Shown here: positions 17,772-25,508 of the stretch, one piece after another
Layout of the letters: the number at the start of each line of letters is the position of its first letter
Position numbering within the stretch: position 1 is the stretch's first letter
NCBI GenBank assembly: GCA_963799085.1
Contig: CAWCWA010000026.1
Coordinates: 1-64,000 of the forward strand
Reading direction: 5' to 3'
From: AP-15 sp963799085
GTDB lineage: Bacteria > Pseudomonadota > Alphaproteobacteria > ATCC43930 > CGMCC-115725
Length of the DNA: 64,000 bases
The notes under the pieces: generated by a model
Databases searched by the model: none
Told to the model about the DNA's origin: nothing
Seen by the model: only the letters and a program-made list of their open reading frames with translations
Made by a program: the position numbers and the translations under genes

Positions 17772-19553
17772 ATGTTCCATCGGCGGCGGGGCGACCGCGC
17801 CCTCTTCCATCTCGTGCTGATCAAGCCGACCCATTACGACGACGACGGCTATCCGATCCAATGGGTCAAGGCGGCGATCCCGTCGAACACGCTCGCCGCG
17901 CTCAACAGCCTCGCCGAGGATGCGCGGCGGCGAGAGGTGCTGGGCCCGGCGGTCGACATCCGCTTGCACACCTATGACGAGACCAATCAGCGGGTCCGGC
18001 CGGCCCGGATCATCGGCGCGATAAGACGTGAGGGCGGCCGCGCGCTGATCGGTATGGTCGGCGTGCAGTCGAACCAGTTTCCGCGCGCCGTCGATCTGGC
18101 GCGGCCGTTTCTGAAGGTCGGGCTCCCGGTCTGCATCGGCGGCTTTCATGTCTCGGGCTCGATCGCGATGCTGCCGCAGACGCCGCCCGAAATGCGCGAG
18201 GCGCAGGCGCTCGGCATCTCATTTTTCGCCGGCGAGGCCGAAGACCGCCGGCTCGACCAGGTGCTGCGCGACGCCTGGGCGGGGGCATTGCAGCCCCTTT
18301 ACGATTTCATGGACGATCTGCCCTCGCTCGAAGGCGAGCCCGCGCCGATCCTGCCGCCCCGCCATATCCGGCGCATTTCGGGCGCATTGTCGAGCTTCGA
18401 CCTCGGCCGCGGCTGTCCCTATCAATGCTCGTTCTGCACGATCATCAACGTCCAGGGCCGCAAGAGCCGGTTCCGCACGCCCGACGATCTTGAACGCACG
18501 ATCCGCGAAAATTACGCCCAGGGCATCCGCCGCTTCTTTGTCACCGACGACAATTTCGCGCGCAACCGGCACTGGGAGGCGCTGTTCGACCGGATGATCC
18601 GGCTGCGCCTCGGCGAGGGGCTCAAGATCGGCTTTACGATCCAGGTCGACACGCTGTGCCACCGGATCCCGAATTTCATCGAGAAGGCCGCTGCGGCGGG
18701 TGTCAGACGGGTCTTCATCGGGCTTGAAAACATCAACCCCGACAATCTTCTGGCAAGCAAGAAGCGGCAGAACAAGATCACCGAATACCGCGCGATGCTG
18801 CAGAAATGGCGCGAGCACGGAGCGATCACCTGCGCCGGCTACATCATCGGTTTTCCGGGCGACACCAAGGAATCGGTGTTGCGCGACGTCGAGATCATCA
18901 AGCGCGAATTGCCGCTCGACATTCTGGAACTATTTTATCTGACGCCGCTCCCCGGCTCGGAGGACCACAAGATCCTGTGGGAGCAGGGCGTTGCGATGGA
19001 CGCCGATCTGAATCGCTACGACCTCTATCACCGCGTCGCGCAGCACCCCAGAATGTCGGATGTCGATTGGGACGAGGCCTATCGCGCCGCGTGGCAGAGC
19101 TTCTACAGCCTCGACCATATCGAAACCGTCTTGCGGCGGGCGGCGGCGAACCCGCGGGGCCGACCGCAGACGACATTGACGACGCTCCTCTGGTTCAAGC
19201 TGATGACGATGTTCGAAGACGTGCACCCGCTCGAAGGCGGCGCCTTTCGGCGCAAGTCGCGGCGCGACCGGAGACGCGGCCTGCCGCGCGAAAATCCGCT
19301 GCTCTTCTATCCGCGCGAATGGGCCGCGATCGCGGTCAAGGCGTGGGGCTACTGGTCGGTCTATCGCGCGGCGAAGGCGCGGCTCAAGGCAGCACTCGCC
19401 GCCCCCGACCGCTGGGCCTATGCCGATCTTGCAATAGCGCCCCCGGAAGAGGATGAATTCGACAGCCTCGATCTCTATCGTCGGACCAACGGCGGGTCCG
19501 AAGCGCTCGAGCGCAAACGCCGCGACGACGCCCGCCGCGCCAAAGTATTTTGA
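17772..19553 (+). CDS. B12-binding-type radical SAM protein of unknown function
   Basis: A 593-residue protein. The N-terminal ~170 residues look like a cobalamin-binding-type domain (IKPTHYDDDGYPIQWVKAAI, GMVGVQSNQFPRAVDLARPF, GLPVCIGGFHVSGS). The radical SAM core has the cluster motif GRGCPYQCSFCTIINVQGRK, FFVTDDNFARNRHWEALFDR, GVRRVFIGLENINPDNL and AGYIIGFPGDTKES. A basic C-terminal region of about 170 residues follows, rich in Arg and Trp, with no clear membrane helix. A canonical DxHxxG B12 motif is not obvious. Relatives include methyltransferases and hopanoid/bacteriochlorophyll enzymes; the substrate cannot be told from this context. Confidence 0.8.
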   Translation: MFHRRRGDRALFHLVLIKPTHYDDDGYPIQWVKAAIPSNTLAALNSLAEDARRREVLGPAVDIRLHTYDETNQRVRPARIIGAIRREGGRALIGMVGVQSNQFPRAVDLARPFLKVGLPVCIGGFHVSGSIAMLPQTPPEMREAQALGISFFAGEAEDRRLDQVLRDAWAGALQPLYDFMDDLPSLEGEPAPILPPRHIRRISGALSSFDLGRGCPYQCSFCTIINVQGRKSRFRTPDDLERTIRENYAQGIRRFFVTDDNFARNRHWEALFDRMIRLRLGEGLKIGFTIQVDTLCHRIPNFIEKAAAAGVRRVFIGLENINPDNLLASKKRQNKITEYRAMLQKWREHGAITCAGYIIGFPGDTKESVLRDVEIIKRELPLDILELFYLTPLPGSEDHKILWEQGVAMDADLNRYDLYHRVAQHPRMSDVDWDEAYRAAWQSFYSLDHIETVLRRAAANPRGRPQTTLTTLLWFKLMTMFEDVHPLEGGAFRRKSRRDRRRGLPRENPLLFYPREWAAIAVKAWGYWSVYRAAKARLKAALAAPDRWAYADLAIAPPEEDEFDSLDLYRRTNGGSEALERKRRDDARRAKVF

Positions 19554-19570
19554 GACCCGGAGGATCAGAC

Positions 19571-19951
19571 ATGCCGCTCGACGCCCTGCACCACGTCACC
19601 GTCCAGACCGACGACCTCGACGCCACCCGCGATTTCTATCGCGACATCCTGGGCCTCGAAGAGGGCTTCCGCCCCGATCTCAACTTCCCGGGCTACTGGA
19701 TGTATTGCGGCCCGGTCCCGGTCGTGCATCTGGTGCCGAAGGGGAACGCGATCGGCGGCGGCGCCTCGCGCGACACCGGCTCGTTCGACCATTTCGCCTT
19801 CCTGGCGCGCGATTTCGACGCGGTGAAGGCAACCCTCGACGGCAAGGGCGTCAAATACCGGCAGAACCACATCAACCAGCCGCCGATCGACCAGCTGTTC
19901 TTCCCCGACAACAACAATGTCATGATCGAGTTGAATTTCCCGCGCAGCTGA
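19571..19951 (+). CDS. VOC (glyoxalase/dioxygenase superfamily) protein
   Basis: A 126-residue single VOC module: LDALHHVTVQTDDLDATRDF with the first metal His, FYRDILGLEEGFRPD, VHLVPKGNAIGG, DHFAFLARDFDAVKATLDGK with the second His, and FFPDNNNVMIELNF with the metal Glu. The H/H/E set suggests a metal-dependent enzyme such as a lyase or isomerase acting on a small molecule, but the substrate is unknown. It starts 17 bp after the radical SAM gene with GGAGG upstream and ends 7 bp before nudC, so the three genes look co-transcribed. Confidence 0.88.
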   Translation: MPLDALHHVTVQTDDLDATRDFYRDILGLEEGFRPDLNFPGYWMYCGPVPVVHLVPKGNAIGGGASRDTGSFDHFAFLARDFDAVKATLDGKGVKYRQNHINQPPIDQLFFPDNNNVMIELNFPRS

Positions 19952-19958
19952 CGCGGCG

Positions 19959-20951
19959 ATGCGGCCGCACAATTTCTATGCCGCACCGGGCTTCGACCGC
20001 GCCGGTCTGCGCCGCCGCGACGCCCCCTGGGTGCTCGAACGCGCGCTTCATCCCGACAGCCGGTTTGTCCCGGTCTGGCGCAACCAGAGCCTGATCGTCG
20101 CATTCGAGGGCGCCGAACCACGGGCGGCAGTACTCGGCGCCGAGGCGTTTGCCGATCTCCTCTCCGGCCATGCGGCGGCCGAGGAGCGTTTGCGACATGG
20201 CGAGATCGTGCTCCTTGGCGTGATTGAGGAGCGGGCGCATTTCGCGCTCGACCTGTCGCCCGCCGAGGCGCCGCTCGAAATGTTGCAATCGCCGGCGCTG
20301 GCGGCAAGCGGCCTCGACCCGGCGGCGATGCGCTTTGCCGATCTGCGCCAGATTGGCGCCATCATCGACCGCAGCGAAGGGGCGCTCCTGGCGCTTGCCC
20401 GGGCGATGCTGTACTGGCACGCGCGCCACCGGTTCTGCGGTCTCTGCGGCAGCCCGACGCGCAGCGAGGAAGCGGGCCACATGCGCCGCTGCGCCAATCC
20501 CGATTGCGCGGCGATGCATTTTCCGCGCACCGACCCCGCCGTCATCATGCTGGTGACCGACGGCGATCGGGCATTGCTCGGCCGCTCGCGCAATTTTCCG
20601 CCCGGCATGTATTCAACCCTAGCGGGCTTCCTCGAACCGGGCGAAGCGCTCGAAGATGCGGTTGCGCGCGAGGTCCGCGAGGAAAGCGGGATCATCGTCG
20701 GCCCGGTCCATTACCATTCCTCGCAGCCCTGGCCGTTCCCGGCCAACATCATGCTGGGCTTTCACGCCGAGGCGGTCTCGACCGAGATCACCGTCGATTA
20801 TGGCGAACTCGCCGACGCGAACTGGTTCGAGCGCGGCTACTTGCTGTCGCACCAGGACGACGACGAATTCCGGCTTCCGCGGCGCAATTCAATCGCCCGG
20901 CGGCTGATCGAGGACTGGCTCCACGGGCATATCGCGCCCGCCGCGGGGTGA
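19959..20951 (+). CDS. nudC: NADH pyrophosphatase (NAD-cap hydrolase)
   Basis: A 330-residue NudC. Order: N-terminal domain, zinc ribbon HRFCGLCGSPTRSEEAGHMR followed by RCANPDCAAMHFPRTDPAVI, the Nudix box GFLEPGEALEDAVAREVREE and the diagnostic SQPWPFPANIMLGFHAEA. The SQPWPFPxS/N signature separates NudC from other Nudix proteins. It hydrolyses NAD(H) and removes NAD caps from RNA. All four zinc cysteines and the catalytic REVREESG residues are present. It follows the VOC gene closely. Confidence 0.96.
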   Translation: MRPHNFYAAPGFDRAGLRRRDAPWVLERALHPDSRFVPVWRNQSLIVAFEGAEPRAAVLGAEAFADLLSGHAAAEERLRHGEIVLLGVIEERAHFALDLSPAEAPLEMLQSPALAASGLDPAAMRFADLRQIGAIIDRSEGALLALARAMLYWHARHRFCGLCGSPTRSEEAGHMRRCANPDCAAMHFPRTDPAVIMLVTDGDRALLGRSRNFPPGMYSTLAGFLEPGEALEDAVAREVREESGIIVGPVHYHSSQPWPFPANIMLGFHAEAVSTEITVDYGELADANWFERGYLLSHQDDDEFRLPRRNSIARRLIEDWLHGHIAPAAG

Positions 20952-20962
20952 GACGCCGGTCG

Positions 20963-21355
20963 CTAGAGCACTGCGATCGCCTCGATCTCGATCATGAATT
21001 CGGGCTGCGCCAGTGCCGTGACCGCGACGAGTGTCGAGGCCGGCATCTTGCCGCCGAAGAACTCTCCCCTCACCGCCGCGTAATCGGCGCGGTGGCGGAT
21101 GTCGGTGATATAGCTGTTGACCTTGACGATGTCGGCCATCGTGCCACCGCCGGCTTCGACCTGCGCCTTGACCGCCTGGAGTGCGGCGCGGGCCTGCGCC
21201 TTGAAATCGCCGGCATACGCAGCACCGCCGTCGGCGGCATAGGCGACCTGCCCCGACAGAAAAAGGATCGTCTGCGCGCCCGTCACCTTGACCGCCTGAG
21301 CATAGGTCGGCGGATTGAATTCGCTTGAAGCCGCGTAAGGCTCGATCCTGGCCAT
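20963..21355 (-). CDS. RidA/YjgF/YER057c family protein
   Basis: A 130-residue member of the reactive intermediate deaminase family. Motifs: TILFLSGQVAYAADGG, FKAQARAALQAVKAQVEAGG, DIVKVNSYITDIRHRADYAA and MPASTLVAVTALAQPEFMIE followed by IEAIAVL. RidA proteins hydrolyse 2-aminoacrylate-type imines; the catalytic Arg that normally sits in PASRSTV/PARTTV reads PASTLV here, so true imine deaminase activity is uncertain. ATG overlaps the stop of the upstream metallophosphoesterase (TGATG). Confidence 0.9.
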   Translation of the reverse strand: MARIEPYAASSEFNPPTYAQAVKVTGAQTILFLSGQVAYAADGGAAYAGDFKAQARAALQAVKAQVEAGGGTMADIVKVNSYITDIRHRADYAAVRGEFFGGKMPASTLVAVTALAQPEFMIEIEAIAVL

Positions 21356-22098
21356 CAATCTTCCTCCCTGAAATTGTCCAATGGTTCGCGGGTGACGGTC
21401 ACCTCGCCCGTTGGCGTCAGCCGCACCAGGTTGACCGTCCGCGCCAGCTCGGGCGAGCCCGAATAATAGGCCGCGACGACGCCGTTGCCGACCCGCATCG
21501 GCCGGTCCCAATGGCCGAGCGCGAGATAATCGGCCGCGGTCGCCGCGATCTCCTCGTCGCCGAACACCCAGGACGGGCGCAATGGGTTGGCGCGCGTCTC
21601 GGGCGGCTCGTAATGGCCGTGGCCGACCGCGACCTGCCAACGCGTCGAGCGCGGCCGCGGCCCTTGCAACGGCGGCATGTCGCGGTAGTCGCGATGGGCA
21701 TGGCCCCAGATTTCAAGGTCGAACGCTGGGAACCGGACCGCCACAGCGTGGCTCAGCCCGAGGATCGCGAGGTTCGGGAGTGGCGCAAACCCGCTGCGGG
21801 AATAGATCGAATTGGGGAGAACGGGGTCGTGATTGCCGGGCAGAATCACGACCGGCATGCCGGCCTCGGCGAGGAGCGTCCCGGCCCGGTCGACAGTCGC
21901 GGCGCTCAGATGATGGCCCTCGAAGGTGTCGCCGGCGAGCAGCGTGAGGTCGGCCCGCAACTCCCGCGCCGTCGCCAGGACCGCAGCGAGCCCCGCGGTG
22001 CCGTCGCCATTATGTTGTGCTGCGGTACGGCCGTCATCGACATGAATGTCGGAACTATGGACGAGGACGATGTCGCGGGCGGTTTCTTGTTCGCTCAT
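21355..22098 (-). CDS. metallophosphoesterase
   Basis: A 247-residue calcineurin-like phosphoesterase: HSSDIHVDDGR (D-x-H metal motif), LTLLAGDTFEGHH (GDx2E variant of GDxxD), VVILPGNHDPVL (GNHD), then WGHAHRDYR and the C-terminal VAVGHGHYEPPE (GHGH). All di-metal ligands are present. The layout is like the SbcD/Mre11 or YfcE-type phosphoesterases, but no associated SbcC-like gene is nearby. Start 22098 (MSEQETARDIVLVHSSD) is chosen on family fit. A copy of the 123-bp repeat begins 57 bp upstream. Confidence 0.88.
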   Translation of the reverse strand: MSEQETARDIVLVHSSDIHVDDGRTAAQHNGDGTAGLAAVLATARELRADLTLLAGDTFEGHHLSAATVDRAGTLLAEAGMPVVILPGNHDPVLPNSIYSRSGFAPLPNLAILGLSHAVAVRFPAFDLEIWGHAHRDYRDMPPLQGPRPRSTRWQVAVGHGHYEPPETRANPLRPSWVFGDEEIAATAADYLALGHWDRPMRVGNGVVAAYYSGSPELARTVNLVRLTPTGEVTVTREPLDNFREED

Positions 22099-22155
22099 AT
22101 GCCGATCTATACAAGGGCCGCCGATCCTCGCGCAATGCCGCCTCCCGTCGTATCC

Positions 22156-22278
22156 ATTTGCTGTTTTTGCTGTTATTTGCAACGAAAAAACAACACACCG
22201 CCTGAGGCCACCAGCTCCTCCCCGGCGAATTGCCCAGCTCGCGACGGTCGTGCATACCATGCGAATGTGGCAATTTTA
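22156..22278 (-). repeat. 123-bp intergenic element, copy 2, inverted relative to copy 1
   Basis: Read on the minus strand it starts TAAAATTGCCACATTCGCAT (22278 downward) and ends AAAAACAGCAAA (22156), matching both ends of 12964-13087; the hairpin is kept with a 10-11-bp stem. The middle ~57 bp is unrelated to copy 1. It separates the metallophosphoesterase gene from the insertion-sequence graveyard. Confidence 0.7.
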
Positions 22279-22289
22279 TCGTCGAGCAC

Positions 22290-22430
22290 GGTATCCGGTC
22301 GTCGCGGGTGCTGACCGATCGCGGTGCCGAGTTCTGCGGCAACGAGAGCCGCGAGTACGAGCTCTACCTGGCGGTCGAGGACATCGACACGGCCGCAGCA
22401 AGACCAAGAGCCCGCAGACCACTGATGTGA
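22290..22430 (+). mobile_element. IS481/IS3-type transposase integrase-core remnant
   Basis: RVLTDRGAEFCGNES and EYELYLAVEDIDT are the part of a DDE integrase core that contains the second Asp; KTKSPQT continues one base over, near 22395. In intact relatives the next residues are a N-G-I-C-E-R-F-H segment with the catalytic Glu; here it runs into unrelated sequence. A fragment of about 45 residues, dead. Confidence 0.65.
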
Positions 22431-22536
22431 TCGACAGCCGATTTTTTTGGCGATCCATGCCACCCTCCCGCCGCGCACAGGTGACCGCGTGGCGAAGAGC
22501 AGGGCGAGGTGCGAGCCCTGCCGCGCAGCTGTTATC

Positions 22537-23126
22537 GTCGACGCCGGGAATCGTCATCAGGCGCTTGACCCGCTCGTCGCCGAGTGCCGATCGGGCGAGA
22601 TCGCGTTCGATCACTTTGAGATCGTCGCCCAGCCGGGAGATCGTCGCCCAGCCGGTCGAACTCGCGCAGGTGACGCTCCACCGCCAGGCGCTCGGCGCCG
22701 GGCAGGATCTGCTCCAAGAGCCAGGCGCGGCCCGCAGGCCCGCGCAGATCCTGATGCGGGCAGGACGGGATCAGATGAGCGCGCGGGATCGACTGGATGA
22801 CGTTCTTCAGCCGTGAGCGCCGCCGCGCGATCTGGTTGCGCCGGGTCACTTGGCGGCGCGGCGCTTGCGTCGCTTCGCCGGCGATTTACGCCTCGGGCAA
22901 AAAGCCGCTGGCGTAGAGCTGCGACCTGCGGGCCGATCGCCGCGGCGACCGAGGCGGCATTGCCGGTTGCCTCGATCACGACGCCGTCGGCCTGCGACGG
23001 CTGCTTGGCGAATGCCTCCAGTGAATAGCGGCGCATGATGACGCGACCCATTCGGCCGAGCTTGCCGTCCTTCCAGGCCACTGCCTCGGCAAACGCGCGG
23101 TGGATATCCAGTCCAATGATCCGCAT
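22537..23126 (-). mobile_element. IS110-family transposase remnant (internally deleted, frameshifted)
   Basis: Starts MRIIGLDIHRAFAEAVAWKD (first Asp of the DEDD/RuvC-like domain), then VVIEATGNAASVAAAIGPQV with the conserved Glu. The next part, including the DKIDA motif typical of the family, is missing; the protein resumes as LYASGFLPEA, RRQVTRRNQIARRRSRLKNV and RLAVERHLREFDRLGDDL, and breaks off after RVKRLMTIPGVD. A short 17-bp stretch is tandemly duplicated near 22620-22655. The C-terminal Ser domain is absent. A decayed copy. Confidence 0.75.
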
Positions 23127-23299
23127 GCCACGCCCTCCGTTCTCGATTGGCTCAAACGGGAGCCGGCGGGGCAACGCGACATCCACTGATCCGCGCTCGC
23201 AGCGCATCCGGGCCGGTCGCAAGGGGCGGCCATGGAACGAGTTCGGGCTCGCAGCCCAGGTCGGTCGGCGGCCTCTTCGAAGATCAGCAGCCGCTTGCG

Positions 23300-23384
23300 C
23301 TAGGTGTTGAAGGCAAAAATGTTGTTCAGGGTTGTGGCGGGTGGTTTACCGCTGAGGGCTGAGTGTGGACGGCTGTGATTATAG
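23300..23384 (-). mobile_element. C-terminal scrap of an IS3/IS481-type transposase
   Basis: On the minus strand YNHSRPHSALSGKPPATTLN followed by NIFAFNT and a stop. The Y-N-x-x-R-P-H-S-A-L-x-G-x-P-P-A motif is the standard end of IS3/IS481-type integrases. The fragment abuts the metE-like relic without a gap, marking a rearrangement junction near 23380. Confidence 0.65.
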
Positions 23385-24100
23385 TTGGCCGATCTTCGGC
23401 TCTCTACCGCGACCGGGCAGGCGCACCGCAGTTCTCGGGGCCAAAGGCTTTCTCGAGGTGATGGTCAATGCCCGCTGGCGCGAGCAATACGAAGACGCGG
23501 TCTCGACCCAGTTGCGGGCACAGGAAATCGCCGGTCTCGAGATCTGCACCGACGGCGATGCGCCTTACGACGAAGAGGTCGGCAGCTTCAGCTGGCGGAG
23601 CTATCCGCTCACGCATATAGCCCGGCTTCTCACGAGAAGCCCAACTGACGCCCCCGGCCGTAGCAGCGGCCTTCCCGCCCTGTAGGCACATAGGTCAAGG
23701 GGCTGCGCGGAAAGACCGAAGTGTGGTGCGACACCTTTTGGGGCAATCCGGCGCAGGAGCACATTTTTCGCGACGTGCATAGTCATCAGCCGACGGTTGC
23801 GGCATTGAACGAGGTCACGCCGACGCAATCACGTTCGAGATCTGTTCGTAGGGGCTTGGCGATCTCCCGGCAATTGGCAAAGTGGTCACCGACAAGAAGG
23901 TCGTCATCGGCGTTATTGACCATCACACGTTGCAGATCGAGCAACCCGACCAGGTCGGCGATCTGATCCACGAGGCCTTAAGGTCCACCCCTCCCGAGCG
24001 CTTGATCATCTCCTCCGATTGCGGCATGGGTCGGGAGGGAATGAGCCGGCGACACGCGCAATACAAGATGGTCGCTATGGTTCTTGGGACGAACGCCTCG
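23380..24100 (+). pseudogene. decayed methionine synthase II (MetE-like, cobalamin-independent) gene
   Basis: Segments in several frames resemble a MetE C-terminal-type protein: DYSWPIFGSLPRP, KGFLEVMVNARWREQYEDAV, TQLRAQEIAGLEICTDGDA, YDEEVGSFSWRSYPL, then KTEVWCDTFWGNPAQEHIFR, VVTDKKVVIGVIDHHTLQIE, PERLIISSDCGMGREGMSRR and AQYKMVAMVLGTN. The TDGD and SSDCGMG (zinc Cys) motifs identify the family. The middle of the protein, between about 23640 and 23700, and several frames are lost. The 5' end is cut by an IS remnant. Confidence 0.7.
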
Positions 24101-24235
24101 CCGCCGACCCCCGCTATTCGCCGGCATTGCTGTCAAGGGCCGCTCCGACTGCTTAAGCCCGCCAGCCCGCACCCCGCCAGTTCCGAGACGCGCCGCCTCC
24201 TTGCCCCGGGGCAGTGTGTCGCCGATATATGCGCT

Positions 24236-24279
24236 TCAGTACAGGTGGCAGGCGACGGTGTGGCCGGCCGAGCGCTCCA
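24236..24279 (-). pseudogene. severed 3' end of the dipeptide ABC ATPase gene (dppF)
   Basis: On the minus strand, in frame: M-E-R-S-A-G-H-T-V-A-C-H-L-Y-stop. The GHxVACHLY ending is typical of DppF/OppF-type ATPases. Joining this to the gene body at 25539 and counting one TTAG copy gives ...EEEPHLMERSAGHTVACHLY with no mismatch, so it is the tail cut off by the IS5. Confidence 0.85.
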
Positions 24280-24769
24280 TTAGGGAAACACTGAAAGATT
24301 CGGCTGTTGGGGCTGGCATCGGGTAGGATCTTTCAGTCCGGGGCACTGAGGACGGGGCGATGCAGCGACAGGGTAGTTTTTCGCGGAATACGCCGGGAAG
24401 AAGAAACAGACACGGCGCGGCAGGTTTTTGGCCGAGATGGAGCGGGTGGTGCCGTGGGAGCGGCTGGTCGGTCGTCTGCGGCCGTTCTATCCGAAGGGCG
24501 AACGCGGTCGGCCGCCGATTGGGCTGGAACGGATGCTGCGGCTGTACTTTCTGCAGCAATGGTACGGGTTGGCCGACGAGGCCCTTGAGGACGCGCTCTA
24601 CGACAGCCAGGCGCGGCGCGGCTTTGCCGGGATCGACCTGGTGGTGACGGCGGTTCCGGACGCGACGACGGTGCTGAACTTCCGCCATTGGCTGGAGGAG
24701 CATGACCTGACCCGGGCGCTGTTCGACGAGGTGGGTGCGATGCTGGAGGAGCGCGGCCTGTTGATGCGC

Positions 24770-24796
24770 CAGAGCCTGCCCCGGCGAAAGCCGGGG
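24770..24796 (+). repeat. 27-nt palindromic insert in the IS5 transposase, copy A
   Basis: CAGAGCCTGCCCCGGCG, a 3-nt AAA loop, then GCCGGGG. The CCCCGGC/GCCGGGG arms are perfect. It lies between LLMR and GTIVDATII, where IS5 transposases of this type normally have only a short bridge, so it appears inserted. Copy B is its inverted twin at 25227-25253. Confidence 0.75.
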
Positions 24797-25226
24797 GCAC
24801 CATTGTCGATGCCACGATCATCGCCGCGCCGCCTTCGACCAAGAACAAGAGCAAGGCGCGCGACCCGGAGATGCACCAGACCAAGAAGGGCAACCAGTGG
24901 CATTTCGGCATGAAGGCGCATATCGGGGTGGATGTCGCCGCGGGGCTGGTGCACACGATGGTCGGTACCGCCGCCAACGAAGCCGACATCAATCAGACGG
25001 CGTCCCTATTGCACGGCTAGGAGGAGGCGGTCTTCGCCGATGCCGGCTACACCGGAGCGGACAAGCGGCCCGAACTTGAAGATCGCGATGTCGACTGGAA
25101 CATCGCGGTCAAGCGCAGCATCATCAAGGCGTTGCCCAAGGCTCTGCGAGATTGGGCCGAGGTGGTGGAACGCGCGCTGTCGCAGGTGCGGGCCTGGGTC
25201 GAGCACCCGTTCCACATCGTCAAGAA

Positions 25227-25253
25227 CCCCGGCCTGCGCCGGGGCAGGCTCTG
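25227..25253 (-). repeat. 27-nt palindromic insert in the IS5 transposase, copy B (inverted)
   Basis: Reverse complement reads CAGAGCCTGCCCCGGCG, CAG loop, GCCGGGG: 25 of 27 identical to copy A, the two differences both in the loop. It lies between FHIVKN and FRHKKRRYRGL, which are adjacent in related proteins apart from one or two residues. Confidence 0.75.
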
Positions 25254-25508
25254 TTCCGCCATAAGAAGCGGCGCTATCGCGGCCTCTTCAAGAACACCGC
25301 GCAACTGCGCACACTGTTCGCGTTGGCCAACTTGGTGATCGTCAAGAAAACCCTGCTCGCGCAGGGCCGTGTCCGATCGCGCCCGGACTCTGTCTTGACC
25401 CCGAAAACAGCACAGGAAAACTCCAATACAAACCTGATTTCTACCAAACGCAGACTGTTACCAGGAATGCCGCCGTCACAAACTATGCCATGGCCGCCAT
25501 CACGCCAG

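Larger units (their letters stand above)
24437..25390 (+). pseudogene. IS5-family transposase, disrupted
   Basis: DDE transposase. N-terminal DUF772-type region: VVPWERLVGRLRPFYPKGER, PPIGLERMLRLYFLQQWYGL, ATTVLNFRHWLEEHDL. Then the catalytic domain: GTIVDATIIAAPPSTKNKSK (first Asp), KKGNQWHFGMKAHIGVDVAA, VFADAGYTGADKR (second Asp), and RGLFKNTAQLRTLFALANLV (third acidic region, usually an R-Y-R-G-L motif; RYRGLFKN here). An in-frame TAG replaces a Gln/Glu codon in LLHG-x-EEAVF at 25018-25020. Frames shift at both palindromic inserts (24770-24796 and 25227-25253). The start is taken as ATG 24437; TTG 24428 also possible. Dead as written. Confidence 0.85.

Noticed and set aside
24202..24216. 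TTGCCCCGGGGCAG palindrome after the ABC ATPase end
   Set aside because: Without loop or U-run and easily formed in GC-rich DNA; not supported as a terminator.
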